Origin: Rosa chinensis
Taxonomy: Eukaryota; Streptophyta; Magnoliopsida; Rosales; Rosaceae
DNA length: 64,000 bases
Assembly: GCF_002994745.2 (NCBI RefSeq)
Contig: NC_037090.1
Location: 11,281,501 to 11,345,500 of the forward strand
Direction: 5' to 3'
Below, piece by piece: positions 44,511 to 55,079 of this stretch. The notes under the pieces were generated by a model that made no database searches, was not told where the DNA came from, and saw only the letters and a program-made list of their open reading frames with translations. Each line of letters starts with the position of its first letter. The first letter of the stretch is position 1. The position numbers and the translations under genes were made by a program.

Positions 44511-46238
44511 TATTTTTGTTAGAGACAACTTATTTGGTCCCCTATGAATTGTGCCATCTTTACCCAAGACAAAATTCAAAAGCCAGCCTGATAGCCGAAA
44601 AGCTCAAGGATGTTGCATTTACACTCGATCCACAATCCGGATGCTTGGCCAAATCCAGTAGATAATTTGGGATTCATGGAATCTAATTAGTTCTTTGTTA
44701 GGAAGCACATGAAGAGGTGTGTGGAAGCTCTAGAGGTGAATTTTCGCAAATATGCCAACGAAAGGGTTAAATCTCTCCCTAAAAGAGTTTTTAACTTTAT
44801 GTGTTTAATGAACTCTTTTATGTTGTTTCGTGGGACCACAAAACATAATGTTGTCTTAGATGATGTTGGAATCTTCCGATGAAACTTAATGACAAATGTT
44901 AAAGAGATTCGAAGCGGTATTAATATTATATATATATATATAAATTATAATTAGAAGAAAATGGTTATAGAGTTTGATGTCAAGATGTGATCAATCACTA
45001 TTTAAGGATATGGCTCATGACTAATCCGCAAACTTGGAGCATTTTTAGTAGTGTTATCCATTTTTTAGTTAAATTTTAGCAAAGTAACTAGTAAATAAAT
45101 TATTTTGGTTATTCACTTTCAAAATATCAGTTCTTTATATTTTAACTAATTTTAAATTCATATTATTCATTGACTAAAGAAAAAATAGTTTAAATTGTTT
45201 ATAAATTACATAGAATAACTTTAAAAGAATTTTTTAAATTAACAAAAATAATTGAGAGTCTTATCTCATGCTCCATATTTAGGAACGAAATAGCTAAAAA
45301 TTAAAATAAAGAGCCAGACTCATAAGAGCATGTTTATAAATACATTTAAACTATTTAATCTTCATTTTAAAAATAATATAAATTCAAAACTAGCTGAAAT
45401 AAAGAGCACTGATGCAGACATAAGTGACTAGTTAAAATAGATAAAAAACTAAACATGTTCTCCAAAATAGCTAAGGAGCCGCAATAGAGAGTCTGCTAAA
45501 GATACTCTTAATAAGCTAAAATAGAGAGTCCGATAAACATACTTTTAGAAGAAAATTCAATATATGTCATAATTAAACATGCAGAATGACAAAGCACCAG
45601 AATGCAAAAGCCAACTATGTTTTATCCTTACCATTGCTACATTCAAATATTCAATTCATCAATTGTGCTTGTTATGGGTAGTAGCATAATAGTTTTTGTA
45701 TGAATACTGTGGACTTGTATTGTTGAATAGTACACTGTAGAAAAAAAAAAACCAAATTAATTTTTATCATAAAGAACATTATCAAAATAATTTCATTTGC
45801 TACATAACATCAACATTGTAATTTCTTCATTCATTTACATATAGTTCAATAAACTAGTTTAGGATCTTCAACCGTGTCATCTGACAATTAAACATTGGTA
45901 CTACTAATTAAAAATTTGGACATGTGTCTATCATTAATTAATTATACACCAACACGAGGCACCTTAATAAGTGAGACTACGATATAAAATTTTGAAATAG
46001 AGTAGTATGAATAATTTTATGCTCAAACTCTCAGATGTTATGGGCAAGCTATCAATATTCACAACACAAACCTTGAAAACATAACCATGCATAAACCCCA
46101 GAAACACAAATAACAGAATTTATGCCTATCTCTAAGAGCTCGTAGAGCAACATGTTGTATTGCTCTATTTTAATTTTCTCTGATATCTTAAAGAAATTAA
46201 AATGTATCTGAACAATATATATATACACACACACACAT
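44511..46238. other. AT-rich repeat region with degraded MITE copies
   Basis: Around 45030-45545 there are several overlapping MITE-like copies in both orientations (GAGCATTTTTAGTAGTG, CATAAGAGCATGTTTATAAA, AGAGTCTGCTAAAGATACTC, AGAGTCCGATAAACATAC). A (TA)n run lies near 44926-44942. No gene. Confidence 0.4.
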
Positions 46239-46631
46239 ATCCTATCTAGAGCAGAGTTTCGCTTTGAAATTATGGAGTGAACTTCGAGTTTTTTGTCACT
46301 TTTATGTTGCATATTCACATCTCGACCGTTCAGTTTTTATGTTATGGTGTATAGATTATCTCTGCAAATTTTCAGCAAAATTGATGATCGTTAAAGTATC
46401 TAACTCGTTTAAACCAATTGACGAACTAAATCTGTCAACCTGAACCGTACTAGCTTTAAGGCAGTTATCAATGCCTTAACGATCATTAATTTGGCTGAAA
46501 ATTTGCAGAGATAATCTATACACTAGAACCTAAAAACTGAACGGTCGAGATGTTGATATGCGACCTAAAAGTGACCAAAAACTCAAAGTTCACTCCTTAA
46601 TTTCAAAGCGGAACTCCGCTCTGGATAGGAT
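46239..46631. mobile_element. Palindromic MITE in a TA/CA microsatellite (copy 1)
   Basis: Long inverted-repeat element of about 390 bp: left ATCCTATCTAGAGCAGAG, right GCTCTGGATAGGAT, and nearly the whole length folds back on itself (ACCGTTCAG near the left, CTGAACGGT near the right). It sits inside dinucleotide repeats, TA/CA on the left and TG then (TA)15 on the right (46645-46680). Confidence 0.75.
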
Positions 46632-46634
46632 CTG

Positions 46635-46683
<49 letters not shown>

Positions 46684-46789
46684 CAAAGTTGGGACCAACA
46701 ACGATTCTCAAATGAGTTTGATTCTGATTTTTGCTATTTTGTTGCACTAATATTCATACCCTTGCAGCCTTGCAAAGTGCTAACACATT

Positions 46790-47060
46790 CGCCAAAGGAT
46801 TTTCTTGTGTCCAGAATATCACGTAAAGATAATTCGAAAAACAAAAACCGTCCATCACATTTTATGTATGGAAGTTATAATCATGTTTATAAAATTAAAC
46901 TGATCCAATTATGAAATGTTGTATTCTTCGATAGTTCGATGGAAGTAGAAAATTTGAAACACGTGTGGTTCTGTGATATATTGCCCTTGTGGCTAGATTT
47001 TGATGCTAAATATATGGTTTCATGACATTATACAGCAATAAGGTAAATCATTTTTCCGTG
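46790..47060 (+). repeat. Copy of duplicated segment B
   Basis: Shares with 52730-52990 and 55905-56000 the words ATATCACGTAAAGA, CATCACATTT and GGAAGTAGAAAATT plus a later ATATATTGCC. Three copies of this segment exist in the window. Confidence 0.55.
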
Positions 47061-47395
47061 GTCTTTTGAAAAGTGTGAGATATGTAGTATTTTTTTCAAA
47101 AAAAGAGCCAAAATTATTTTACATTCCTTAACTTTACATCTAAATCATTTGTGCCCTTGAATTTCTAACTTGATCTTATGTGCCCCTATACTCTTCAATT
47201 TGATCGGTTATAATCAATTCTTAACTAATCAACCAATTTCTTTCTATAACGTTGCTCACTCAAACTAGTTTTTGACCTTCAATCATGCAAGAAATACATC
47301 AATTACATGGCCAAGGCTAAAGATTGACTCTAAGTGGACTTGCATCACATCATCACCAACTTATGAAGAAATTGATGAATTAGTTTACTAAGAGT

Positions 47396-49130
47396 ATCTT
47401 TAGTAATGCTAGCTATTTTTTGTTAAAGTAGGTAAAAATTCATTTTGGCTACATTTTTCTAAAATACGTCTGCATCAGTTATCTCTATTTTAGCTGTTCT
47501 GAATTTATATTAGGGTCCTTGACCCAAAGCACCAAAATGAAGGAAAATTATCCCACTTACCCTAGCAAGAGATTTTTATTCTCACTAACACAATTTATAG
47601 AGAAATGACAAATATGCCCTCAGCCTAATTACTAAACTACAATACTGCCATGCGATTCTCTCTCCTCTCTCTCCGGTCACGATGTACAGCTTTATTCTCT
47701 CTCTCCCCCTCTCCCCCGGCCGGATTCCGAACCCGAAGTCTCCGACCCCGGCTAGCTCCATGACGGAGGCTCCGGTGAGCTAGCGACAGCGCTTCAAGTC
47801 GTCTTTCTCGAGTCCGGCACGACGAGGAATCAGAAGGAGCTCTGAAGCACTGGCGATCTGATCTCAGAAGATGAAGGCTCGTTGACGGGAGGTTTGACGG
47901 AGGAGATGGATCTTCTCCGACACAATTTAGCCGGAAACTGGTTCAGGGACCACAACTGATTGTGGTGGAGAGTGGCGCTGGAGTCTACTCCGCCGGTGGT
48001 TCCCGTCGCCGATGATGATGATGATGCTGACGATCATGTAGAGAGTGCGACTTCCGATGATCATTGTGTGCACTTGGTTGCTGAACTAGCTGACAATAAT
48101 GGAGTTCTCGACTTGAACGAGGCCCCGGGTGAGGAGGCGGAGACTACTACGGAGTAGTGGGTTGCCTAGCTTAATCAGCCAAACAAATCAAAACACCAAA
48201 GTATGTGCAATAATGAGCCAGCTAACTTCTAATTGATGCTTTTCGTCCTGTTGACTTGCACAGTTATCATCTTAATGACTTGCACAGTCCTCTTTACCAA
48301 ACAGGAAAAATAATATTCTATTGCTTCCCAATAGACGTCTATTGGGGGGCAATATACGTCTATTGGGGAGCAATAGACATTTGAATTGATGTAATCTACT
48401 GATTTTTTTGCTTAATCAAAGTTTTATTTATCTAATTTTAGGAAGATTAGTTCCCATTATGACTATCAAAAGTTCTATTGAGGGGCAATAGACGGCTATT
48501 GGGGGGCAATAATTGATGTAATCTCCTTGTTTTTTTTCTATAATCAAAATTTTATTTGTCTAAATTTATGGACATTAGTTCCCATTCTGGCAACTGAAAG
48601 TCCTATTGGAGGGCAATACATGGCTGATAGTCGTCTATTGGGGGGCAATAGACATCTATTGCCCCCTAATAGAGGGGGCAATAGACGTCTATTGGGGACA
48701 AAAAAACTTTCCGGTGAGATTTTCAACAAATTCAGGTGGGCGGCAGCCGGTGACCGGATTCTGGCGGCCGTTGACCGGATTCCGGCGGCCGGTGACCGGA
48801 TTCCAGCGGCCGGTGACAGGCTCCGGCGAAGTCTCCTATGGTTTCTCTCTCTTCCATTTTCTCTCTCTCTTTTTAAGTAACAAAGGGTGAGGGGTAAAAT
48901 GGTATTAAAAAAAATAAAAAAAAAAAAAAAATCTTAATGGGGTATTAGGGAAGACTCCCTTAGAGTGTATTGGGTAAGAGGGAATTAAAAAAAGTTAATG
49001 GGGTAAGTAGGAAAAAAATCCCTAGAAATGGGGTAAATGGACAAAACCCCTTTATATTATTTATTGAACGAAGAAAAAATCATTTAAATATATTTATAGT
49101 TTACATATAATAACCTATAAGAAATAAATT
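47396..49130. mobile_element. Degraded MITE that hosts the Mutator-like element
   Basis: 47396-47512 (AAGAGTATCTTTAGTAATG…GAATTTATATTA) and 49051-49130 (TTTATATTATTTATTGAAC…) are the two halves of one AT-rich MITE, recognisable from the related copy near 45040-45230 (TTCATATTATTCATTGACTA). The Mutator-like element separates them. Confidence 0.6.
47513..49050. mobile_element. Mutator-like element with gene-like GC-rich interior
   Basis: 1,538 bp flanked by a perfect 9-bp duplication TTTATATTA (47504-47512 and 49051-49059). The ends are diverged inverted repeats (GGGTCCTTGACCC left; GGGGTTTTGTCCATTTACCCC-like on the reverse complement of the right, followed on both sides by CTACTTACCC/CCACTTACCC). 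The interior has GC-rich, exon-like sequence (47660-48160, including an Asp-rich open frame ending DLNEAPGEEAETTTE without an ATG), an ATAGACGTCTATTGGGGGG minisatellite (48330-48700), and a CGGCCGGTGACCGGATTC minisatellite (48740-48830). No transposase was seen. A Pack-MULE-like carrier is likely. Confidence 0.7.
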
Positions 49131-49139
49131 AAATTAAAC

Positions 49140-49789
49140 ACACCACAAGAAACCCTAGGGTTTAGCAGAGTGTGGCGGCTAGAGCTTTTCCGGTTGCAGG
49201 CAGTTCTAGCGACGACAAAGCTTTCTTGTCGTGGGTCCAGGCAACCTAGGGCGTGGTCGTGTGTTTGGATGGCTAGTCTAATGTTTGATCGAATGCGGAG
49301 AGGTGTTTGTCAGTGGCGTCGGGAAGCAGAGTCGATATGCCAGTTTGACGTGATGGCGTAATACAGATTGAGGTTAGCGTGGGAGTGTGGCCGTGTCGGT
49401 GGCTGGGCTGTCTGTGTTTGGCACTTGGTTGGATTTGGTGTCAGTGGGGAAGGCTCTGATTGACTCGAGGTTGAGCAAATTGGGACAGATCGGTAGTTGT
49501 TGATCTAATCTATTGAGCGTGTTGCGGTGGTAGACTGGTTTGCTTAGATACAGAAGGGTGGCTATGGCCCTTTGGAGAAGACGGTCGCCGGAACTTGCAG
49601 CGATGGTGGTGTTGCTGATCAGAGCGGTTTCTTGGGCTTGGGGTTATGGGTCTGATTCTAAGCTAGGCTAGCTAGGCCTAGTTCATGGGCTATCAAGGAG
49701 GGTGCCTTGCCACCCTTACTTGTTACTTAGTGACCTGGGCAAGCTAGGCCCAAGAGTTTTAGACCTACTTGGGCATGTTTGAGGCTACC
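49140..49789 (+). mobile_element. GC-rich retroelement-like fragment
   Basis: GC/GT-rich stretch similar in character to the retroposed element at 4298-5160 (GCTAGGCCTAGTTCATGGGC here; CCTAGGCCTGGGACTAGG there). No intact ORF. Probably a LINE 5' leader fragment; call from style only. Confidence 0.3.
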
Positions 49790-50178
49790 TATGGTCTAGG
49801 GCGAGGCATCGCTCTGAAATTAAAGTGCGAGGTTAGAGTTTAGGGTCACTTTTCGGTCGCATATTTACATCTTGACCTTTCAGATTTTAGGTATTAATGT
49901 ATAGATCATCTCTGTAAAATTTCAACTAAATTGATGGTCGTTAAGGTATCTAACTGGCTTAAGCTAATGGATAAACTGAATTTGTCCAACCTGAACCGTA
50001 GTAGCTTTAAGACAGTTATCAATGTCTCAACGATCATCAATTTGATTGAAATTTTATAGAGATAATCTATACATTAATATCTAAAATCTGAACGGTTGAG
50101 ATGTGGATATGCGACCGAAAAGTGACCATAAACTCTAACCTCGCACTTTAATTTCAAATCAAGGCCTCGCTCTAGATA

Positions 50179-50182
<4 letters not shown>
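49790..50182. mobile_element. Palindromic MITE in a TA microsatellite (copy 2)
   Basis: Diverged relative of the copies at 46239 and 50223: ends TCTAGGGCGAGGC / GCCTCGCTCTAGAT, with the same internal GATCATCTCTG…CAGAGAT fold-back and the AACCTGAACCGTA centre. Its right end abuts (TA)n at 50183-50219, shared with copy 3. Confidence 0.65.
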
Positions 50183-50222
<40 letters not shown>

Positions 50223-50223
<1 letters not shown>

Positions 50224-50616
50224 TCCTATCCAGAGCGGAGCTCCGCTTTGAAATTAACTTGTGAAGTTCAAGTTTTGGGTCACTTTTCGGTCGCATATCC
50301 ACATCTAGACCGTTCAGTTTTTAGGTACTAGTGTATAGATCATCTCTGCAAATTTTCAGCCAAATTGATGATCGTTAAGGTATCTAACTCGCTTACACCA
50401 ATGAACGGACTGAATCTGTCAACCTGAACCGTACTAGCTTTAAGGAAGTTATCAATGCCTTAACGATCATCAATTTGGCTGAAAATTTGCAGAGATGATC
50501 TATACACTAGTACCTAAAAACTGAACGGTCGAGATGTGGATATGCGACCGAAAAGTGACCTAAAACTAGAACTTCACAGGTTAATTTTCAAAGCGGAGCT
50601 CCGCTCTGGATAGGAT
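50223..50616. mobile_element. Palindromic MITE in a TA microsatellite (copy 3)
   Basis: The cleanest copy: left ATCCTATCCAGAGCGGAGC, right GCTCCGCTCTGGATAGGAT, exact inverted repeats. The whole element is a near-complete palindrome with a CAACCTGAACCGTACTAGC centre. Flanked by (TA)n on both sides (50183-50219 and 50627-50648). Confidence 0.8.
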
Positions 50617-50617
50617 C

Positions 50618-50648
<31 letters not shown>

Positions 50649-50968
50649 GAAGGCAATGCCGTGGCAGATAGGCTTGCTAATTATAGAGCTACTAATACTG
50701 GTTCTATTATGTAGTTTTCACCCCCTCATTTTATTGCTGGTCCTTATGGTAGAGACTTGTCATCATGCACTTCCTATCGCTTTGCTTAGTTCTCTAGTTT
50801 CCTTCAAGGTTATGGTTGTTAACTGTATACTCATATCCACTGTACTTTACTATTTGTATTTTTTGTAAGTTGAGGGCATGTCCGACTTGCTTACTGTAAC
50901 CTCTTTTTCATCTAATAAATTAGAGTAATGGCAATGAGCTAACCATTATCTCGCTTCCCTAAAAAAAA
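50649..50968 (+). pseudogene. LINE 3' remnant (RNase H tail plus 3' UTR and poly-A)
   Basis: Begins EGNAVADRLANYRATN followed by a stop, the end of a LINE RNase H domain, then a 3' UTR and an A run at 50960-50967. The upstream part of the ORF is missing because the palindromic MITE and TA repeat lie there. Confidence 0.65.
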
Positions 50969-51010
50969 GTATAATGCAACTAGAGGAGTTCAACCAGTCT
51001 TCGAGCGAGA

Positions 51011-51904
51011 ATGGCTAGATTTAACTCCAATTTTGATGCTGCTTGTCCTTTCTGCAGGGTAGAGATTGAGAACTTAAACCATCTTTTTCTCTCTTGTCCC
51101 TACGCTGCAGAAATTTGGAGCAAGACTGGTTATTCTGCCCAAGGTTTTCTTTCCTTTGAAGACTGGTTTGATTCTTGGTTTGTTTCTGGTTTCTGTAAGC
51201 AGACAACAGAAAATCTTATCATCATTTGTTGGAAGCTTTGGGAGGCCAGAAACAACCTTATCTTCAGACATCAATTAACCCCCCCAGCTTCTGTAATTTT
51301 TTCTTCTTCGATTACGGCTGAGCAGTACAGATTGGCCAACAAACCAAGGTCTTGGGGTAACTCTCTCCCTTCTATTGCAAAGCACTCAATGATCAAGTGG
51401 CAGCCGCCTCCTCCTGGTTTCTGTAAGCTCAACTTTGATGGGTCGGTTATTGGAAACAAGAATGCTGCCTCGGGATTTGTCCTTCGTGATGAACAGGGTA
51501 CCCCTATAGTTGCGGGTTCTCGGAACATCGGCATTGTCTCTGTTTCTGTTGCTGAAGGAAACGCTCTTAGAGATGGTCTTTATCATGCTCTAATCAACAA
51601 CTGCAAGAAAGTGTTGGTGGAAGGGGACTCGAAACTTGTGATTGATGTCATCAACAAGAAGTGTACCATCCCTTGGAGACTCCGGACCCTTGCTAGAGAC
51701 ATAGCCTGCTTGGCTAGCAGCTTTGATCACATTGACTTCTCCTTTGCTCCCCGTGAAGCCAATTTTGTGACGGATGCGATTGCGAATCATGGCCATAGTC
51801 TGAAGAACCCTTTCACGTGGAAAGGGAAGCTCCCTCTCTCGGCGCTTACAACTTATAATTTTGATAACTTTAGTTCTGGTTGTCCTAGGGGTTTCAAGTT
51901 GTAG
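51011..51904 (+). CDS. LINE-derived zf-RVT and RNase H protein (intact ORF)
   Basis: An uninterrupted ORF of 297 codons with ATG at 51011. The N-terminal part is a zf-RVT zinc-binding segment (CPFCRVEIENLNHLFLSCP). The C-terminal half is an RNase H domain with all four acidic catalytic positions in place: LNFDGS, VAEGNALRDG, VEGDSKLVID and REANFVTDAIAN. This is the C-terminus of a plant L1-like reverse transcriptase polyprotein; the endonuclease and RT domains are absent, so it is a 5'-truncated insertion. A poly-A of 11-12 follows at 51920-51931. A 17-bp direct repeat AGAGGAGTTCAACNAGT flanks the region at 50981-50997 and 52002-52018. The open frame may only mean a recent insertion. Confidence 0.8.
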   Translation: MARFNSNFDAACPFCRVEIENLNHLFLSCPYAAEIWSKTGYSAQGFLSFEDWFDSWFVSGFCKQTTENLIIICWKLWEARNNLIFRHQLTPPASVIFSSSITAEQYRLANKPRSWGNSLPSIAKHSMIKWQPPPPGFCKLNFDGSVIGNKNAASGFVLRDEQGTPIVAGSRNIGIVSVSVAEGNALRDGLYHALINNCKKVLVEGDSKLVIDVINKKCTIPWRLRTLARDIACLASSFDHIDFSFAPREANFVTDAIANHGHSLKNPFTWKGKLPLSALTTYNFDNFSSGCPRGFKL

Positions 51905-52018
51905 TTTCTTTCGCTCCTCAAAAAAAAAAAAACTACGGCTAGACATGGTTAATTTACTTTTGAAATCACAAGATTGACACGTCTTAACCAAGCTTAAAAC
52001 CAGAGGAGTTCAACTAGT

Positions 52019-52729
52019 GCTAGACGGGAATTCAACTAGCTGGTACTAGACAGGGTCTAATTATGAAAATCACAAAATAAAATGCCTGAATTGCTAAGAG
52101 ACTCAAAGTTTGATAAATTACTGAGAAACTCAATAAAAATACCATATATTTATAACCAATTGGAATTCTCTCTGCTATGTTATGCCCAAAAACTTCAACA
52201 AAGCCTTCATTGTTGTACCTAACCATGTTACAGTTGTTACCAGCATAAACATAAAAGAAACCTCGATTGAGAAAAGCAATATAGACTTTGAAAACATTGT
52301 TGTCGAGGCAATTTCTGACTGAATTATGAAGCATCATGTTTCATTTATTTTCTAGTTCGGGTGGTATTGATTCTCTAGGTTTGATTTGAAGCATTGTCTA
52401 ACATCAATGCTTAAGAGTGTGACAACAATATTTGCTATCATTTATGAATTACGGAGTATTTCGTATACATCTCACAAACATGCAGGGGAGTGTTTGAGTG
52501 TGAACTTCATAAACAGTAAGTGTCATATTGGCGAAATAGAAAATATTTTTCTTTTATTTTCCTCCAATATCTTAGAGATGTTTCTCTGCAAAAAATCTCT
52601 TTTTGATTTGAAGTTGAAACCAGCATGGTTTATTTTTATCAGTATTTTTTCTCTCCTGCTATAGTGTCTTTTAACCTTGCTAAAACACACTCCCAAATAT
52701 GTGAGTTGGGTTATCACAAAAAATTGTCT
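52019..52729. other. Intergenic, no gene recognised
   Basis: AT-rich DNA with open stretches on both strands (52032-52337, 52386-52664) that show no family feature. The words GGAGTTCAACTAG and TTCAACTAGCTGGTACTAGA near 52005-52050 are local repeats. Confidence 0.35.
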
Positions 52730-54285
52730 AGGTATGTTTGTTATGAGTCATCAGGACCAGCATATCACGTAAAGACTACTAGAAAACTAATTCATCACAT
52801 TTAAATTATGAACTAAGACGGTTTAAAACATTAGACTAATCAAATTATGAACAGCACTATGAAATGGAAGTAGAAAATTAGAAAGAGATCAGTTTAATGT
52901 CCGGAGATGGTGCAATATATGAAACTACTATTTACATTATTGGTGGAATATATTGCCATTTTGGTTTAAACTTGTCTCTAATGATCAATGCATTGTACAT
53001 TGTACAAGTATAGTTTCATTCATGGGTGTGTGCATATCATATTTAATTATCTTGGGGAAAAGGAAAGGACATCAAGTACTTGATTTCTCAGGTTAATTGA
53101 CAATAACTGAAAATATAACATGAAGAACTAGCTTAATATTAGGACGTTATTTGATGATAGCTAGTTATAACTTGGAGGCAATCTTAATATACATGAATTT
53201 CTATCTAACAAGGTGTTGATACAGATATCATGTTCAACTTATCCTCCTCATTTGATCAAAAGTAAATAATTTTATTTAACATACACCTATTTTATTTTTT
53301 TACGGATTCAGAGTAGCGAGATGGCCAATTGGATATCAAAAATTGAGTCAATTACGGATCGTTTTTGTTATCTTTCGCCATTTGGGAAATGATGCCTGAG
53401 TGTCCACATTTCGGATTTGCTTGTATGCAAGTGCTTTTGGGTAGATGATATTTTGTTGAAAGCACTTTTGCTAAAATTTATAGTACTTTATATTGGAATT
53501 TGAATATTTCATATAAAAGATGTGAAAAATCCAAGACTAAAGCATACTAATCATAAATCGCTTGAGTGCAAAAAGCCAACAAGAGTCTAGTAGATAGATG
53601 TACCACATTCTGTGTTGTATGTGTTGGCTCTTTCAATTGGTTTCTTGCTTTTTTTTTCATAGTGAACATTGAACAAGCAAGGACCACCATTTGGGGTAGG
53701 CAGTGTTACAAATTATACAAATGAATTAAGCAGCTGCTCATTAAAATAGTTACGCAGAGGAACCTTGACATTATAGTAAGCAATAATGCAAAGGAAAAGT
53801 GAGGTAGTAAGTGGACAATCCTGGTTCTTTATCTTCTCGGTTTGTAATACAAAAGTATTATGAAAAAGGGATCTTTAAAGCAGCTCAAATATTATCACTA
53901 ACTGCTTCTTCCTTTAAATCCAAAGAATACGTTGAAGGGTAGATTAAAGTTCCCAATAAAGACTTTGGTTCTCAGAAAGATTTCAATGATTCTTCGAGCT
54001 TTAACAAGATGGTCAGCATCCTATGTGTGTAGAATCTCCCAGTGTAATTTCCTATTTAAAGTGACTTGTATCTATATATCGGAAAGTACTATTGGTGCAG
54101 CAAAAATTCATATACCAGCAAGAAAGCATTGCATGTTAATTTGATGACAAAGCAGAAATTCATATTCAAGCAAGTAAGCATTGTATGTTCATTGCTGTAG
54201 CTTCTTCAGGCTGCCTTGAAATTCTGCAAAAGTCCTAGATACAATTTGAACAGTAGAACCCCGGACATGTTTCAAAAACATGGTG
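52730..54285 (+). repeat. Left copy of duplicated segments B-E (with pTAC13 fragment)
   Basis: Matches 55905-57750 in order: CCAGCATATCACGTAAAGA (52752 / 55921), CAGCTGCTCATTAA (53731) with AGCAGCTCATTAAG (56210), CATTATAGTA…CAATAATGCA (53769 / 56248), CAAGAAAGCATTGCATG (54119) with CAAGAAAGTACTGTGTG (57160), then the pTAC13 exon 3 piece. Spacing differs because each copy carries its own insertions. Confidence 0.7.
54199..54273 (-). pseudogene. pTAC13 KOW-domain fragment (broken duplicate)
   Basis: 75 bp that align without gaps to pTAC13 exon 3 at 57676-57750, 65 of 75 bases identical. On the minus strand it still reads VRGSTVQIVSRTFAEFQGSL, against LGSTVRVVSGTFAEYEGCL in the gene. The rest of the gene is missing: both sides run into non-coding DNA. 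It is the left copy of a local segmental duplication, not a retrocopy, because intronic and intergenic DNA beside it is duplicated too. Confidence 0.85.
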
Positions 54286-54289
54286 GTAT

Positions 54290-54895
54290 ACTGTTAGGCT
54301 AGATGCCAAGATCTTGAAATAAGGATTTTGATTCCATTGGGAATTTTAGTAATTAAACTAATTCACATAAGAAGTGATGTCAAGGCACAGGGCGCCCCAA
54401 GGGAGCAAGAATAGAGTGAAATCTACAAATGAACAGGATGGAAAAACTATCTGTAAGAATAAACGTCGGGGAAAAGCTTTGAGTTTTGATTCTAACCTTA
54501 AAGCTATTGACAAGGTTGGTAAACAAGTGTTAGTGCTGGAGGGGGTGAATGGGACTATTCCTTAAGTGGAGCCTACTGTTGTTGAGGGAGCAGTGGAATG
54601 TGATGGTTCACATTCTAGTTTAATTCTGTTGTTGAGTTGCAAAAATCAGTGCTTTAGTTAGACTATTTTATGTAAGCTTTGAGGTTTCTAGGTTTTTGTT
54701 AGAATAAAGGTGCTTTAATTTATCAAAAGGTGGGTGTACTCGGGATTTTTTGGGATGTTATTTCGTTAGAATACGGTCTCAAGAGGTTTTAAGGAACGAT
54801 TCTTTCTGTAGACCCCAAAGGATTGTTTCGTTTTTGTACTGCTTGCTGAATTATAATGAAAGTGCTGACCTATTACCATAAAAAAAAAAAAAGGG
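54290..54895 (+). mobile_element. LINE-like 3' remnant with poly-A
   Basis: A short Lys/Arg-rich open frame (54374-54565, SRHRAPQGSKNRVKSTN) is followed by a 3' UTR-like stretch ending GAAAGTGCTGACCTATTACC and a 12-base A run (54880-54892). Style fits a non-LTR 3' end; the ORF is not recognised. Confidence 0.4.
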
Positions 54896-55079
54896 CCATC
54901 TTACCTAGCATTTGGATTTCAAGTTCTCTGAAGTATCGAATTAATGAATATCCATCTTACCATTAGAGTTGTTAACTAATCACGTGAACAATCACTGTTC
55001 TGGTTTCCAACTTCATTTGATTTCTTAACGGGTCATATTGAGTGTTCTAAATACGCTAAATATAAGCCTGAATGAATTG

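Noticed and set aside
46558..46914. 118-codon ORF with an IYIYIYI run
   Set aside because: It is translated from the palindromic MITE and a TA microsatellite.
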